From Pseudorhizobium endolithicum (GTDB lineage Bacteria; Pseudomonadota; Alphaproteobacteria; Rhizobiales; Rhizobiaceae), in NCBI RefSeq assembly GCF_902153245.2, contig NZ_CABFWF030000013.1, forward strand, positions 242,846 to 306,845: a DNA stretch of 64,000 bases. Direction: 5' to 3'. The notes beneath the pieces are model-generated. The model was not told the DNA's origin, did no database searches, and saw nothing but the letters and a program-made list of their open reading frames with translations. This document shows, piece after piece, positions 1 through 9,104 of this stretch. The stretch's first letter is position 1; every line of letters starts with the position of its first letter. The position numbers were made by a program, and so were the translations under genes.

Positions 1-1
1 C

Positions 2-2695
2 GGCGAAACGCTTGCGCAGCGCGCGACGGAATTCGAACGTGTCAGTACCGAGGCGCACGAGCGCATCGCCGGCACGATGGAAAGCGGCACCACCCGCCTC
101 GATGAGCGCCTGTCGACCATGGACAGGGCGCTGACGGTCGGCCTCGACAACGTCACCCGCACCATCGAGGGCAAGGCTGCCGGCCTTGCCGCGACGCTGC
201 GCGAAGCGGTAAGCGCGGCTGCCGCCGGCATGGACAGCGAAGCGATGCGCTCCGCCGAACTGCTGACCCGCACCGGCTCCGAATTCACGGAGGAACTGGC
301 CAACCGCAACGCCGAGTTCACCCGCTCGATCGAAGAACGTTCGAGCGAGATCGTCAACCGCATCTCCGAAACGCAGACCCGCTTGGCCGGCCAGGCCGCG
401 ACTGTCGCCCAGGCCTTTTCCGAGGCCGGCAGTGCGATCGTCCACAAGGTTTCGGAAGCAGACACGCTCGTCAAGAAACAGGTGGCGGCGATCTCCGAGG
501 CTCTCAACGAAGCGGAACAGGCGCTTCAGCAGCGCGGCGGATCGCTCCGCGGCACCCTGTCGGAAACGGCGACGGAACTACAGTCCGCCATGGAAGCGGT
601 CGACAAGGCGCTGGCCGCCCGCGGCGACGCCATCCGCTCGGCACTCGACAGCCGCACGCGCGACCTCAACTCCATGCTGGCCAGCCGGACCACGGAGCTC
701 TCTCGTCTCATCGAGGAACAGGCAAAGCCGGTCGTCGACCAATATTCCGAAGCGAGCCGGTCGGCCGCCGAACAGATCGCCCTGGCAGCGCAGGAAAGCA
801 CGGATCGCCTCGTCGCCGTCGCCGGCGAAAGCAGCAGCAGGCTCCGGAACGAGAACAATGCCCTCGTGGATGCCATTGCCGCACGGACCAACGAAGCCCT
901 CTCGGCTCTCGGCCAGCGGGCGGAGAACACGGCGGGCGCCATCTTGGCTGTCGAACGCAGCCTGTCGGGCAGCGTCAACGCCCTGATCGACCGGCTCGCC
1001 GAGAGCAACAGCGGCATTTCGGACCTGATCCAGAAAGCCGCCGTCGACATCACCTCCGCAGCCGATGCGGCCGCGGGCCGCCTGGCGAGCGTCGACGAGA
1101 AGCTGGAAGCCACCGCCACCCGGTTTGCCGAATCGGCGGGCCATGCGGCCGACATGGTGTCCGGCTCCAGCCGCCTGCTCGAGAACAACATCGATCGTCT
1201 CGCCAACATCTCTGGGGAAACGCTCAACCAGGTCGGTGGTATCGTCGGGCGCTTCGACGAGCACTCCAAGGTGCTGGCTCAGGCATCCGAGCTTCTCGGG
1301 GCGGCCCAATCGAATCTGGCCAACACGCTCGACGAGCGTCAGACGGCTCTGCGCGGCCTCTCGGTCGGCCTCGTCAAGCGCTCCGAAGAAATCGAAGCCA
1401 CGATGCGCAATCTCGCAACCCTGGTGGAAGGCGCGTTCGAACGCGCCGAGGGTCGCTCCTCTCAGGTCGCCGCGCATCTGCGGGAAAGCCTGCAGGGCGC
1501 GTTCGCCGAGATCGGCCGCACGCTTGGCGAAACCCAGCAGCGTGCGGATCTCACGGCCGAGGCGATGCGCTCGGCGCTTCTTGGAGCCAGCGAAGAAGCG
1601 AACCGTGCAATCGACACGACCATGGCCGGCGCCGAGGAGCGGGCCCGTGGCCTGTCCGAACGCATTCGCGGCGGCGTGGAGGCATCGCTTGCGGACGTCG
1701 AACGCATGCTCGGTGACGCCGCCAACCGCTCCGACAGTGCCGCCTCCCACCTGCGCGACACCTTGCGCAAGTCGGTGGAGGAGGCCGTCGGCCGCTTCGC
1801 CGGGGCGACGGACGAAATCCGCCGGTCGGCCGAGCAGATCCGTGAAGAACTCGACAGCACCCGTTCCGAACTGAAACGCGGCGCCTTCGACCTGCCTGAA
1901 GAGGCCAAGGAAAGCGCCGCGGCCATGCGCCGGGCGGTCTCCGAGCAGATTAAGGCGCTCCAGGACCTCTCGCAACTCGTCGGGCGCTCCGCCCAGACGC
2001 TTGAGGTCTCGCAGCCGGCTCCCGTTCGTCCGGCACCCCAGGCGGCACAGCAGGCGGCACCGCCGGCGCCCGTGTCCGCACAGCGCCCCCAGGCGCCCGC
2101 ACCGCAGCTTCCGTCGCAGGCCAGCGTCCCGTTCCGTGGCGACACCCTGTCCACGGGATTGCGCGGTAGCCTGAACATGGATCGGGCGGCGACTGCCCGG
2201 CCTTCCGAGCCCGCCCCGCGGCGGGACGAAGGCGGCTGGATCAGCGATCTGCTCCGCGGCGCCTCGCGTGAGGAAGCCCCTGCCCGGCCCGCCGCACGGC
2301 CGGCGGAGCAGCCGGCGCCCCGCGGCAATGGCGACAACCGCAACCCGCGCCACATGGTGGAATCGCTGAACTCGCTGTCGGTCGACATTGCCCGCGCCAT
2401 CGACCACGACGCCTCCGTCGAGCTATGGCGCCGCTACCAGCGGGGCGAGCGCGATGTCTTCACGCGCCGCCTCTACACGCTGAAGGGTCAGCAGACCTTC
2501 GACGAGATCAAGCGCAAGTACGACCGGGAGCCTGAGTTCCGCACCGCGGTCGACCGCTATATCGCCGATTTCGAGAAGCTGCTGGCGGATGTGGCTCGCA
2601 CGGACCCGGACAAGACCGTGACGCAGAGCTACCTGACCTCCGACACCGGTAAGGTCTACACCATGCTCGCCCACGCGGCCGGACGCTTCAGCTGA
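2..2695 (+). CDS. giant coiled-coil (apolipoprotein/kinesin-like) protein, 5' end outside window
   Basis: The frame is open from base 2 with no stop or clear start before the window edge, so this is the C-terminal ~897 residues of a larger protein. About the first 640 residues are alanine, glutamate, arginine and serine rich heptad-like repeats (for example ANRNAEFTRSIEERSSEI), typical of long alpha-helical coiled coils. Then comes a proline/alanine/glutamine-rich linker (about 675-780) and a conserved-looking C-terminal block with RHMVESLNSLSVDIARAID and a terminal YLTSDTGKVYTMLAHAAGR. Rhizobiales encode very large proteins of this make-up, often annotated as kinesin-like or apolipoprotein A1/A4/E-domain proteins. 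Function is unknown; a structural or polar scaffold role is inference only. It ends at a strong hairpin. Confidence 0.75.
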   Translation, partial: GETLAQRATEFERVSTEAHERIAGTMESGTTRLDERLSTMDRALTVGLDNVTRTIEGKAAGLAATLREAVSAAAAGMDSEAMRSAELLTRTGSEFTEELANRNAEFTRSIEERSSEIVNRISETQTRLAGQAATVAQAFSEAGSAIVHKVSEADTLVKKQVAAISEALNEAEQALQQRGGSLRGTLSETATELQSAMEAVDKALAARGDAIRSALDSRTRDLNSMLASRTTELSRLIEEQAKPVVDQYSEASRSAAEQIALAAQESTDRLVAVAGESSSRLRNENNALVDAIAARTNEALSALGQRAENTAGAILAVERSLSGSVNALIDRLAESNSGISDLIQKAAVDITSAADAAAGRLASVDEKLEATATRFAESAGHAADMVSGSSRLLENNIDRLANISGETLNQVGGIVGRFDEHSKVLAQASELLGAAQSNLANTLDERQTALRGLSVGLVKRSEEIEATMRNLATLVEGAFERAEGRSSQVAAHLRESLQGAFAEIGRTLGETQQRADLTAEAMRSALLGASEEANRAIDTTMAGAEERARGLSERIRGGVEASLADVERMLGDAANRSDSAASHLRDTLRKSVEEAVGRFAGATDEIRRSAEQIREELDSTRSELKRGAFDLPEEAKESAAAMRRAVSEQIKALQDLSQLVGRSAQTLEVSQPAPVRPAPQAAQQAAPPAPVSAQRPQAPAPQLPSQASVPFRGDTLSTGLRGSLNMDRAATARPSEPAPRRDEGGWISDLLRGASREEAPARPAARPAEQPAPRGNGDNRNPRHMVESLNSLSVDIARAIDHDASVELWRRYQRGERDVFTRRLYTLKGQQTFDEIKRKYDREPEFRTAVDRYIADFEKLLADVARTDPDKTVTQSYLTSDTGKVYTMLAHAAGRFS

Positions 2696-2707
2696 GCCGG
2701 CAGGAGC

Positions 2708-2748
2708 CGAACGAAAATGGCCGCCCTCGAGGCGGCCATTTTCGTTCG
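2708..2748. terminator. bidirectional rho-independent terminator
   Basis: A perfect 18-bp inverted repeat (arms 2708-2725 and 2731-2748) with a 5-base loop. The arms end in A-rich and T-rich tracts (cgaaaatgg / ccattttcg), so it can work on both strands. It sits between the convergent coiled-coil gene and the Mla lipoprotein gene. Confidence 0.85.
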
Positions 2749-2763
2749 TGATGCTGCAGCCTG

Positions 2764-3363
2764 TCACATGGCCCGCAGCGACCATTCCACGATTTCCGCA
2801 CCGACCTGCGCGAAGGCGCGATCCAGGGCTGCGATGAAGTCGCGGTTCTCGGAACCCGAGACCGGAGCGCTCGCCCTGAACACCTGCTGGGCGCGCACCG
2901 TGCCGTTCCGGTCGTTGAGAATCTTCACCGAAATTTCGACATTCGCCACGTCGGCACCGCTGGTATCCACCTCGAAGGTGCGGATCTCCGTCACGACCTG
3001 GTAGTCGATGGCAAGCCCCTGGCCGGGCTTGCCGACGCCGCCCAGCCTGCCGCTGTTCTCGAAAGCCTCCACCAGTTTCGACTGCACCATGCGCGGCAGC
3101 CGGTCGCCCCATTGCGAATTGGCAAGGTACTGGATCTCGGCCTCGGACACCCGGACCACCACCTGGTCGCTGTCCAGCGGTTTCAACGCCGTCGGCTCAG
3201 GCACCAGGATCTGGCGTCCCCGCACCGCCGGTCCCGTGCCCGCCGGCGTGATGGACAGGTCGAAGGTGTCGTTCTTGGCCTTCGAGCCGCATCCGCTGGC
3301 GAGGATCACCACGAGGGACAGCACCGCCCATGGCGATCGTCTGAAAGAGCTCAAACCTGTCAT
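2764..3363 (-). CDS. ABC-type transport auxiliary lipoprotein (PqiC/DUF330-like)
   Basis: 199 residues with a hydrophobic leader and lipobox LASGC, so cleavage and lipidation are expected at Cys25. The rest (QILVPEPTALKPLDSDQVVVR, shortened; SQWGDRLPRMVQSKLVEAFE) matches the ABC_trans_aux/PqiC pattern, whose members are periplasmic lipoproteins paired with MCE proteins. It is the last gene of the operon permease-ATPase-MCE-lipoprotein, 13 bp after the MCE gene. It probably anchors or gates the MCE assembly on the outer-membrane side, replacing the soluble MlaC seen in E. coli. The role is inferred from family and context. Confidence 0.85.
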   Translation of the reverse strand: MTGLSSFRRSPWAVLSLVVILASGCGSKAKNDTFDLSITPAGTGPAVRGRQILVPEPTALKPLDSDQVVVRVSEAEIQYLANSQWGDRLPRMVQSKLVEAFENSGRLGGVGKPGQGLAIDYQVVTEIRTFEVDTSGADVANVEISVKILNDRNGTVRAQQVFRASAPVSGSENRDFIAALDRAFAQVGAEIVEWSLRAM

Positions 3364-3376
3364 GCGAACTCCGCTC

Positions 3377-4747
3377 CTATCGACGCGTCCTGCCGTCGTA
3401 CTGCTTCACCGTTTCCCCGCCGAAGATGAGCCGCTGCGGGTTCTCGTCGAAATTGCTGATCGTCTCGTTCAGGCTGCGCACGGTGCGCCGCGTGTCGTCC
3501 ACGAGCGTCTGGATGTCCCTCAGGCCCGTGGCCGAGAAGCGCTGCAGGTTGTCCGCAATCGGCCCGACGCGGGCGTTGATGTTATCCGCCACCGTCCGGA
3601 AGGATTCCAGCGTCCTGCGCGCCTCGGCGAACAAGGATTCCGAATCGTCGCTGGTCAGCAGGTTGTCCACCTTGGCGAGAATGCCGTCGACGCGGTTCGA
3701 CGCGTTGTTGAGCTTCTGGGCGAGGTCCGTGAAATCGCCGATCGCCCGGTCGATGTCGTCGCGCCGTGCCGCGACGTCGTCGACGACGCCGCGCGCCGAG
3801 GCGATCGCACTGCGGGCATCCTCGCTGGCGGCGGTGATGTTGTTGACGGCCGTGCCGATGTTCTGCGTGTCGATTGCCGCCATCAGGTCGTCCGCGCGCC
3901 TCAGCACCGACTGGGCGTCCACCGTCGCGCGCTCGAAACCGGCCGCAGCATCGCGCACGCTTTGCGCGATCTCGTCGAGATTGTCCGAGGCATCGGCGAT
4001 GTTGCGGGTCGTCCGTTCCGCATTGGAAACCACCTGGTTGACCTTCTCGGCATCCACCGCGCGGACCAGTTCTTCCGCCGCTTCCAGCGTCGAATCCAGC
4101 CGCTCCGACACGCGGTTGAAGGTGCCGGAAAGGGTCGACATGCTGCTCAGGAACTCGTCGATCGCGCCGGAATTGTTGCTGAGCGAGGCGGTGAACGTCT
4201 CCGCATTGCGGATCGTCTGGGTGAGCGGTCCGCGCGCGTCGGCAACGAAGCCCTGGATGTCGCCGATCGCCTGGTTGGCGCGGTCGAGGATCTTGTCCGC
4301 GGTGGCCAGCAGGTTTGTGACGCTCGACTGGTCGGCGATGAGCACGGCTGGGCGTTCGGTTTCCATCGCCTTCTGCAGGATGTTCTCCTCGCCCTTGTTG
4401 CCGCCGGAAAGTTCGATGTAGGCGGCCCCCGTCAGGCCCTGCACTTCCAGAACCGCGCGGGTCGACGGATAGACCGGCGCGTCCGCGCGGACCTCGGTGA
4501 AGGCGATCGAATATTGCGGGTCATCCGGATCAATCGAGAGATTGCGGACCGAGCCTACGGGAATGCCGTTGAAGCGCACCGGCGAGCCCACCGACAGGCC
4601 GTTCGCGGAGCCGGGAATACGGATGGCCAGTTCGGCCGTGGGCCCGCCGCGGCCGGATTGCGCCATCCAGTAGACGAAGCCGAATGCGGCTGCGATCACC
4701 AGCAGGGTGAAAAAACCGACGATCGCGTAATTGGCCTTGGTTTCCAT
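3377..4747 (-). CDS. mlaD: MlaD-family MCE lipid-transport protein
   Basis: 456 residues: one N-terminal membrane anchor (about 8-29, IVGFFTLLVIAAAFGFVYW), then a single MCE domain (about 40-120; GLSVGSPVRFNGIPVGSV, GLTGAAYIELSGG). A long helical C-terminal region follows (about 150-440), rich in Asp/Ala/Asn/Arg. MCE proteins form hexameric rings that carry phospholipids across the periplasm. The helical tail suggests a tube rather than the short ring of E. coli MlaD. It lies 4 bp after the ATPase gene. The symbol is by family; whether the substrate is phospholipid or another lipid is not shown. Confidence 0.88.
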   Translation of the reverse strand: METKANYAIVGFFTLLVIAAAFGFVYWMAQSGRGGPTAELAIRIPGSANGLSVGSPVRFNGIPVGSVRNLSIDPDDPQYSIAFTEVRADAPVYPSTRAVLEVQGLTGAAYIELSGGNKGEENILQKAMETERPAVLIADQSSVTNLLATADKILDRANQAIGDIQGFVADARGPLTQTIRNAETFTASLSNNSGAIDEFLSSMSTLSGTFNRVSERLDSTLEAAEELVRAVDAEKVNQVVSNAERTTRNIADASDNLDEIAQSVRDAAAGFERATVDAQSVLRRADDLMAAIDTQNIGTAVNNITAASEDARSAIASARGVVDDVAARRDDIDRAIGDFTDLAQKLNNASNRVDGILAKVDNLLTSDDSESLFAEARRTLESFRTVADNINARVGPIADNLQRFSATGLRDIQTLVDDTRRTVRSLNETISNFDENPQRLIFGGETVKQYDGRTRR

Positions 4748-4751
4748 GGCG

Positions 4752-5585
4752 TCAGTTCACTTCTTCTTCAGGCTGGGCGGCGGGCTGATCCGGCCTCACG
4801 ACCGAACGGGCGCGCTTGCCGCGGAAGTAGGACTGAACCCACGGATCGTCGAATGCGAACATGTCTTCCAGCGTCCCTTCCACCAATACCCGCTTCCCGC
4901 CCAGGACGGCAATACGGTCGCACACCGAAAAAAGACTGTCGAGATCGTGGGTTACCATATAGACGGTCAGCCCGAGCGTATCCCGCAGCCGGGCGATCAG
5001 CAGGTCGAATTCGGCCGCGCCGATCGGATCGAGGCCGGACGTCGGCTCGTCCAGGAAGACCAGGTCCGGGTCGAGCGCCAGCGCCCGTGCCAGCGCGGCA
5101 CGCTTGATCATCCCGCCCGAGAGTTCCGATGGATACTTGTCCGCCGCATCCGGCGCCAGCCCGACCATCTCGATCTTCAGATAGGCAAGTTCGTCCATCA
5201 GCGATTGCGGCAGGTCGAGGTATTCGCGCATCGGCAGCTGGATGTTCTCCTTGACCGTCAGCGAGGAGAACAGCGCCCCATGCTGGAAAAGCACGCCCAG
5301 ACGGGTATCCAGCGCCATGCGCTGTTCCTCGTCGGCCGTATCGTAATCCGTCCCCAGGATCTCGATACTGCCCGACCGGCGGGGTAGAAGCCGCAGCACT
5401 GTACGCATCAGCACCGACTTGCCCGTCCCCGAAGCTCCGACGAAGCCGAGGATCTCGCCGCGGTAGACGTCGAGGTTCAGCTGGTCGAGCACGATGTTGG
5501 AGCCGAAGCCGACCGTCACGTCGCGCACGGACAGCACCACCTGCCTCTTCTTCGCCGCCATGGATCTTTCGTTCGCGTCCGTCAC
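4752..5585 (-). CDS. mlaF: Mla-type ABC transporter ATP-binding protein
   Basis: 277 residues with all ABC ATPase motifs: Walker A GASGTGKS (about 50-57), Q-loop near 101, signature LSGGM (155-159), Walker B LVFLDE (175-180) and switch His213 in VTHDLD. The LSGGMIKRAALARALALDP context is typical of MlaF/Mkl ATPases that energise MCE transporters. The start is GTG with an AGGAGG site that overlaps the permease stop codon (5594), so translation is probably coupled to the upstream permease. ATG at codon 9 is an alternative start. Confidence 0.93.
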   Translation of the reverse strand: MTDANERSMAAKKRQVVLSVRDVTVGFGSNIVLDQLNLDVYRGEILGFVGASGTGKSVLMRTVLRLLPRRSGSIEILGTDYDTADEEQRMALDTRLGVLFQHGALFSSLTVKENIQLPMREYLDLPQSLMDELAYLKIEMVGLAPDAADKYPSELSGGMIKRAALARALALDPDLVFLDEPTSGLDPIGAAEFDLLIARLRDTLGLTVYMVTHDLDSLFSVCDRIAVLGGKRVLVEGTLEDMFAFDDPWVQSYFRGKRARSVVRPDQPAAQPEEEVN

Positions 5586-5593
5586 TCCGCCTC

Positions 5594-6814
5594 CTAGAAA
5601 TCGATCGCAGAGTAGAAGATCGCGAAAAAGGCATCCATGACGATCACGGCGAAGATGGACTTCACTACCGATGCCGTGACGTGCCGGCCGAGCGATTCGG
5701 CGCTCCCGCCGACCTTCATCCCTTCGACGGCGGCGACGATCCCGATCGCCAGCGCCATGAACGGCGCCTTGATCATCCCCGAGGCGACGGACGTATGGTC
5801 GATCGCCTCGTGGAGGCGCGACAGGAAGGTGTCGAAGGTAATGCCGGAATAGGTGAGCGCCACGACCGCCGCTCCGTAGAGCGCCGCGAAGTTCGCGATG
5901 ATCGTCAGCAGCGGCAGCACGATGGTCAGTGCCACGAGGCGCGGAAAGACCAGCACCCCGACCGGGTTGAGGCCGATGACGGTCAGCGCGTCGATCTCCT
6001 CGCGCATCTTCATCGAGCCGATCTCGGCGGTAATGGCGCTGCCCGACCGGCCGGCGATCATGATCGCCGTCAGGAGCACACCGACCTCGCGCAACTGGAG
6101 GATGCCGACGAGGTCAACGACGAAGATCTCGGCGCCGAAATAGCGCAGCTGGAACGCCCCTTGCTGGGCGATGATGGCGCCGATCAGGAAGGACATCAGC
6201 GCGATGATGGGAACCGCGCGCACGCCCATGTGGTCGATCTGGTTCACCACAGATGCCGGCGAGATGCCTCCGCCCCGGCCGAGCTTCATCTGCGCGCCGC
6301 GGACCGCCGATCCGAGGATGTGCATGGCGGCCACCATGTCTCCGGCGAGCTCGCTGACGACCTTGCCGACGGGCGTAAACATGCGCTGGAAGAGCGATTC
6401 TGCCGGACCGGAGGGAGCCGACGGAGCGGGCGCCTTCTCTGGCAGGACTGCGATCAGTTCGTCGATCGCACCATGGGCGCCCGACAGCGACACCTCCCGT
6501 CCCTGCGCCTGCTTCGAGCTGATCAGCCGGCGAATCAGCCAGGCTCCGGCGGTATCGATCGCCTCCACCTCGGAGACGTCGACATCCACGCGCCCCCTGC
6601 CCGGCGCCCTTTCAAGCTTGTCGAGCGCCGGCAGCACATGAGCGATGCTGTGGTTGCGCCAATCGCCACGCGCAACAAATCGCTCGCCGTTGCCCCCGGG
6701 CATCGCTTCGGCAGCCAATTCGGCAACCCGGGTTTCAGTCGATTGTAACGGCACTGGCATCTTTCGTGGTTTCGGCGCGGGAACTGCGGGCGGCGTGTTG
6801 ATCGCGCAGGACAA
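5594..6814 (-). CDS. mlaE: MlaE-family permease with N-terminal STAS domain
   Basis: 406 residues. The first ~130 form a STAS-like region (RVDVDVSEVEAIDTAGAWLI; shortened pattern of an anti-sigma antagonist fold, as in MlaB). The rest is the MlaE permease with 5-6 membrane helices and the family core GRSGSAITAEIGSMKMREEIDA (split here). MlaB and MlaE are thus fused in one chain. First gene of the operon. The longest frame starts at TTG 6814, behind GGAGGAGG; ATG at 6760 is an alternative with a weaker site. The permease moves lipid between the inner membrane and the MCE ring. Confidence 0.9.
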   Translation of the reverse strand: MSCAINTPPAVPAPKPRKMPVPLQSTETRVAELAAEAMPGGNGERFVARGDWRNHSIAHVLPALDKLERAPGRGRVDVDVSEVEAIDTAGAWLIRRLISSKQAQGREVSLSGAHGAIDELIAVLPEKAPAPSAPSGPAESLFQRMFTPVGKVVSELAGDMVAAMHILGSAVRGAQMKLGRGGGISPASVVNQIDHMGVRAVPIIALMSFLIGAIIAQQGAFQLRYFGAEIFVVDLVGILQLREVGVLLTAIMIAGRSGSAITAEIGSMKMREEIDALTVIGLNPVGVLVFPRLVALTIVLPLLTIIANFAALYGAAVVALTYSGITFDTFLSRLHEAIDHTSVASGMIKAPFMALAIGIVAAVEGMKVGGSAESLGRHVTASVVKSIFAVIVMDAFFAIFYSAIDF

Positions 6815-6846
6815 CCGGCAATATAACCTCCTCCACCGGAAATACT

Positions 6847-7851
6847 ATGTGCGGGACGTTCAAAAGCATGCGCCGTAACCTCGAAGCAACAATAGAAACC
6901 TTCCCGATCGCCGGCCTCTTCACCATTTCGCGCGGATCGAAGACGGAAGCGGAAGTCGTGACCTGCGTGATCGAGGAAAACGGCGTCTTCGGTCGGGGCG
7001 AATGCGTCCCTTACAAACGATATGGCGAAACGGTCGCGGGGGTTGTGGCGGACATACGCTCGGCCGCAGGGGAGATCGCGCGACGAGGTGCTGGGAGGGA
7101 GGAGCTTCAGACGCTGATGAAGCCCGGCGCCGCCCGCAACGCCGTCGACTGCGCCCTTTGGGACCTCGAAGCAAAGCTTGAGGCGACCCCCGTCTTCCGG
7201 ACGCTCGGCATCACCCCGGAACCGATCACGACGGCATTCACCCTGTCCCTCGGCGAGCCCGGCGCGATGGCCGCCGAAGCCGAGAAGAACGCCCATCGGC
7301 CGCTCCTCAAGGTGAAGCTCGGCACGGCGGACGACGAGTCACGCATGAGGGCGGTCACTTCGGCCGCCCCGCGATCGCGCATCATCGTCGATGCCAACGA
7401 GGGTTGGACCGAGGAGAACATCGAGGACCATCTGCGGATCGCCCGCGAGGTCGGCATTGCGCTTATCGAACAGCCGCTGCCGGCGGGGCGTGACGGGATG
7501 CTGACCCGCATCGATCGGCTCGTGCCGGTCTGCGCCGACGAGAGCGTTCACGCCACGGACGATCTCGGCGCACTCCGCAACCGCTACGACGCCGTCAACA
7601 TCAAGCTCGACAAGACCGGTGGACTGACGGAAGCACTGCGCATGAAGGCGGAGGCGAAGCGCCTCGGCTTCCAGGTCATGGTCGGCTGCATGGTCGGCAC
7701 TTCGCTGGCAATGGCGCCGGCCGCGCTCCTGGCGCAGGATGTCGAATATGCCGATCTCGACGGGCCGCTGCTGCTCGCCCGCGACCGGGAGCCGGCCTTG
7801 CGTTACGAAGGTTCGACGCTCTTTCCGCCGCCTTCCGAGCTCTGGGGCTGA
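6847..7851 (+). CDS. L-Ala-D/L-Glu (dipeptide) epimerase, enolase superfamily
   Basis: 334 residues of the muconate-lactonising subgroup of the enolase superfamily. Visible catalytic set: KxK at 155/157 (LKVKLG), metal ligands D182 (VDANEGW), E208 (EQPLP) and D231 (CADES), and acid/base K253 (NIKLDKTGG). This arrangement fits dipeptide epimerases such as E. coli YcjG, which recycle murein peptides by epimerising L-Ala-D-Glu. Start at ATG 6847; a second ATG at 6868 also fits. It is divergent from the Mla operon (32 bp gap), and its 3' end overlaps the convergent MFS gene by 49 bp. Confidence 0.88.
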   Translation: MCGTFKSMRRNLEATIETFPIAGLFTISRGSKTEAEVVTCVIEENGVFGRGECVPYKRYGETVAGVVADIRSAAGEIARRGAGREELQTLMKPGAARNAVDCALWDLEAKLEATPVFRTLGITPEPITTAFTLSLGEPGAMAAEAEKNAHRPLLKVKLGTADDESRMRAVTSAAPRSRIIVDANEGWTEENIEDHLRIAREVGIALIEQPLPAGRDGMLTRIDRLVPVCADESVHATDDLGALRNRYDAVNIKLDKTGGLTEALRMKAEAKRLGFQVMVGCMVGTSLAMAPAALLAQDVEYADLDGPLLLARDREPALRYEGSTLFPPPSELWG

Positions 7852-9008
7852 AGTCGCGCCGCCAGCACGAGCAGTAGCAGCCCGACAAGGGCGGTCAACG
7901 CCATTGCCGGATAGCTCGCCGCGCCGTAGGCGCGGTAGAGGGCGCCGGAAAGGAATGTCGCCAGCGCCAGGAACGCGCCGTTGTAGAAGAAGTAGGTGCC
8001 CTGCATCGACGTTTCCTGCTCCTCCTGCACGGCCTCCACAAGCTTGTGCTGCACGCCGATATGCAGGAAGGTGAAGGTGAAGGCGTGCATCGACTGCAGG
8101 AGCAGGTAGCCTGCGAACCCGAGGGGCATCGGAAACAGCGTCCATCGAACCACCGCTACGGCGCAGCCGAGCCGCATCAGCGTCCAAGGGGAAAAGTGGC
8201 GGGCGATGAGCGCGGACGCGAAGAAGACGACGATCTCCACGACGACGGCGGTGCTCCAGAGGATGCCGATCTCCGTCCCGCCGAATCCCATGTCCTGCCA
8301 GTGGATCGCACCGAAGGCATAGAACATCGCATGGCTCGCCTGGGCAACCGATGCGCCGATCATCAGCATGTGCAGGTCGAGCCGCCCCAGCACACCCGGT
8401 TTCCAGCGGCCGAGGCTCGGCGAGGGCTTTCGCAGGCGGCCGATGCGTGGCGCCGCGAAGGCTGCAGCGACCGTGAGAGCGAAGGCGACGCTGGCAACCG
8501 CCGGCAGCACGCCGCCGCCCCAGAGCCCGATCAACCGGCCCATCAGCAGGCTCATCGCCACGAAGCCGATCGAGCCCCAGACCCGCAGCAAGCCGTACTG
8601 GAAGCCCCAGCGCCGCACCCCGCTGACGGCAATCGAATCGACCACCGGAACATAGGCTGCGAAGAATGCCGCCTGCAGGCTGTAGACGATCAGGACGGGC
8701 CAGAAGCCCGTCACGGCGAACAGGGCGATCGCGGTGAGGAATGAAAGGATGCCGGACCAGACCAGCACCCTCGACCGTTCATGGAGCCGGTCGGCGATGG
8801 CACCGACGACCGGCGCCGACACGATCCGCACGATCATGGGAACTGCCAGAATGATGCCGATCTCGAACTCGCTGAAGGCAAGCGAGTTCAGCCACACGGG
8901 AAAATAGGGAAGAATGATCCCGTTCACGCCGATCGGAGCCGCAAACGCGAGTGCGCAACGCAGGTGGAAGTGCCGAGGCGGCGGCTCGGGCGACGTGCCA
9001 GTGATCAC
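7803..9008 (-). CDS. MFS transporter (MFS_1-like, HcaT-type)
   Basis: 401 residues with about 12 hydrophobic helices. The N-terminus PIGVNGIILPYFPVWLNSL and the following EIGIILAVPMIVRIVSAPVVG belong to the MFS_1-like group that includes the phenylpropionate permease HcaT and nucleoside-type symporters. No substrate can be assigned. Its last 49 bases overlap the end of the epimerase gene on the other strand, so the final ~16 residues are encoded antisense to that gene's C-terminus. Confidence 0.85.
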   Translation of the reverse strand: MITGTSPEPPPRHFHLRCALAFAAPIGVNGIILPYFPVWLNSLAFSEFEIGIILAVPMIVRIVSAPVVGAIADRLHERSRVLVWSGILSFLTAIALFAVTGFWPVLIVYSLQAAFFAAYVPVVDSIAVSGVRRWGFQYGLLRVWGSIGFVAMSLLMGRLIGLWGGGVLPAVASVAFALTVAAAFAAPRIGRLRKPSPSLGRWKPGVLGRLDLHMLMIGASVAQASHAMFYAFGAIHWQDMGFGGTEIGILWSTAVVVEIVVFFASALIARHFSPWTLMRLGCAVAVVRWTLFPMPLGFAGYLLLQSMHAFTFTFLHIGVQHKLVEAVQEEQETSMQGTYFFYNGAFLALATFLSGALYRAYGAASYPAMALTALVGLLLLVLAARLQPQSSEGGGKSVEPS

Positions 9009-9104
9009 GGGAGCAACAGGGAATCAGGTTCGGGAAGACGACCCTAGCATGGGTCGGGCGCCCCTCCTGTGGCAGAAAGGCAATGCCGCCGGGGAATATG
9101 CCGC

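Noticed and set aside
578..2407. 609-codon frame antisense to the coiled-coil gene
   Set aside because: A shadow of repeated coiled-coil codons; no protein-like features.
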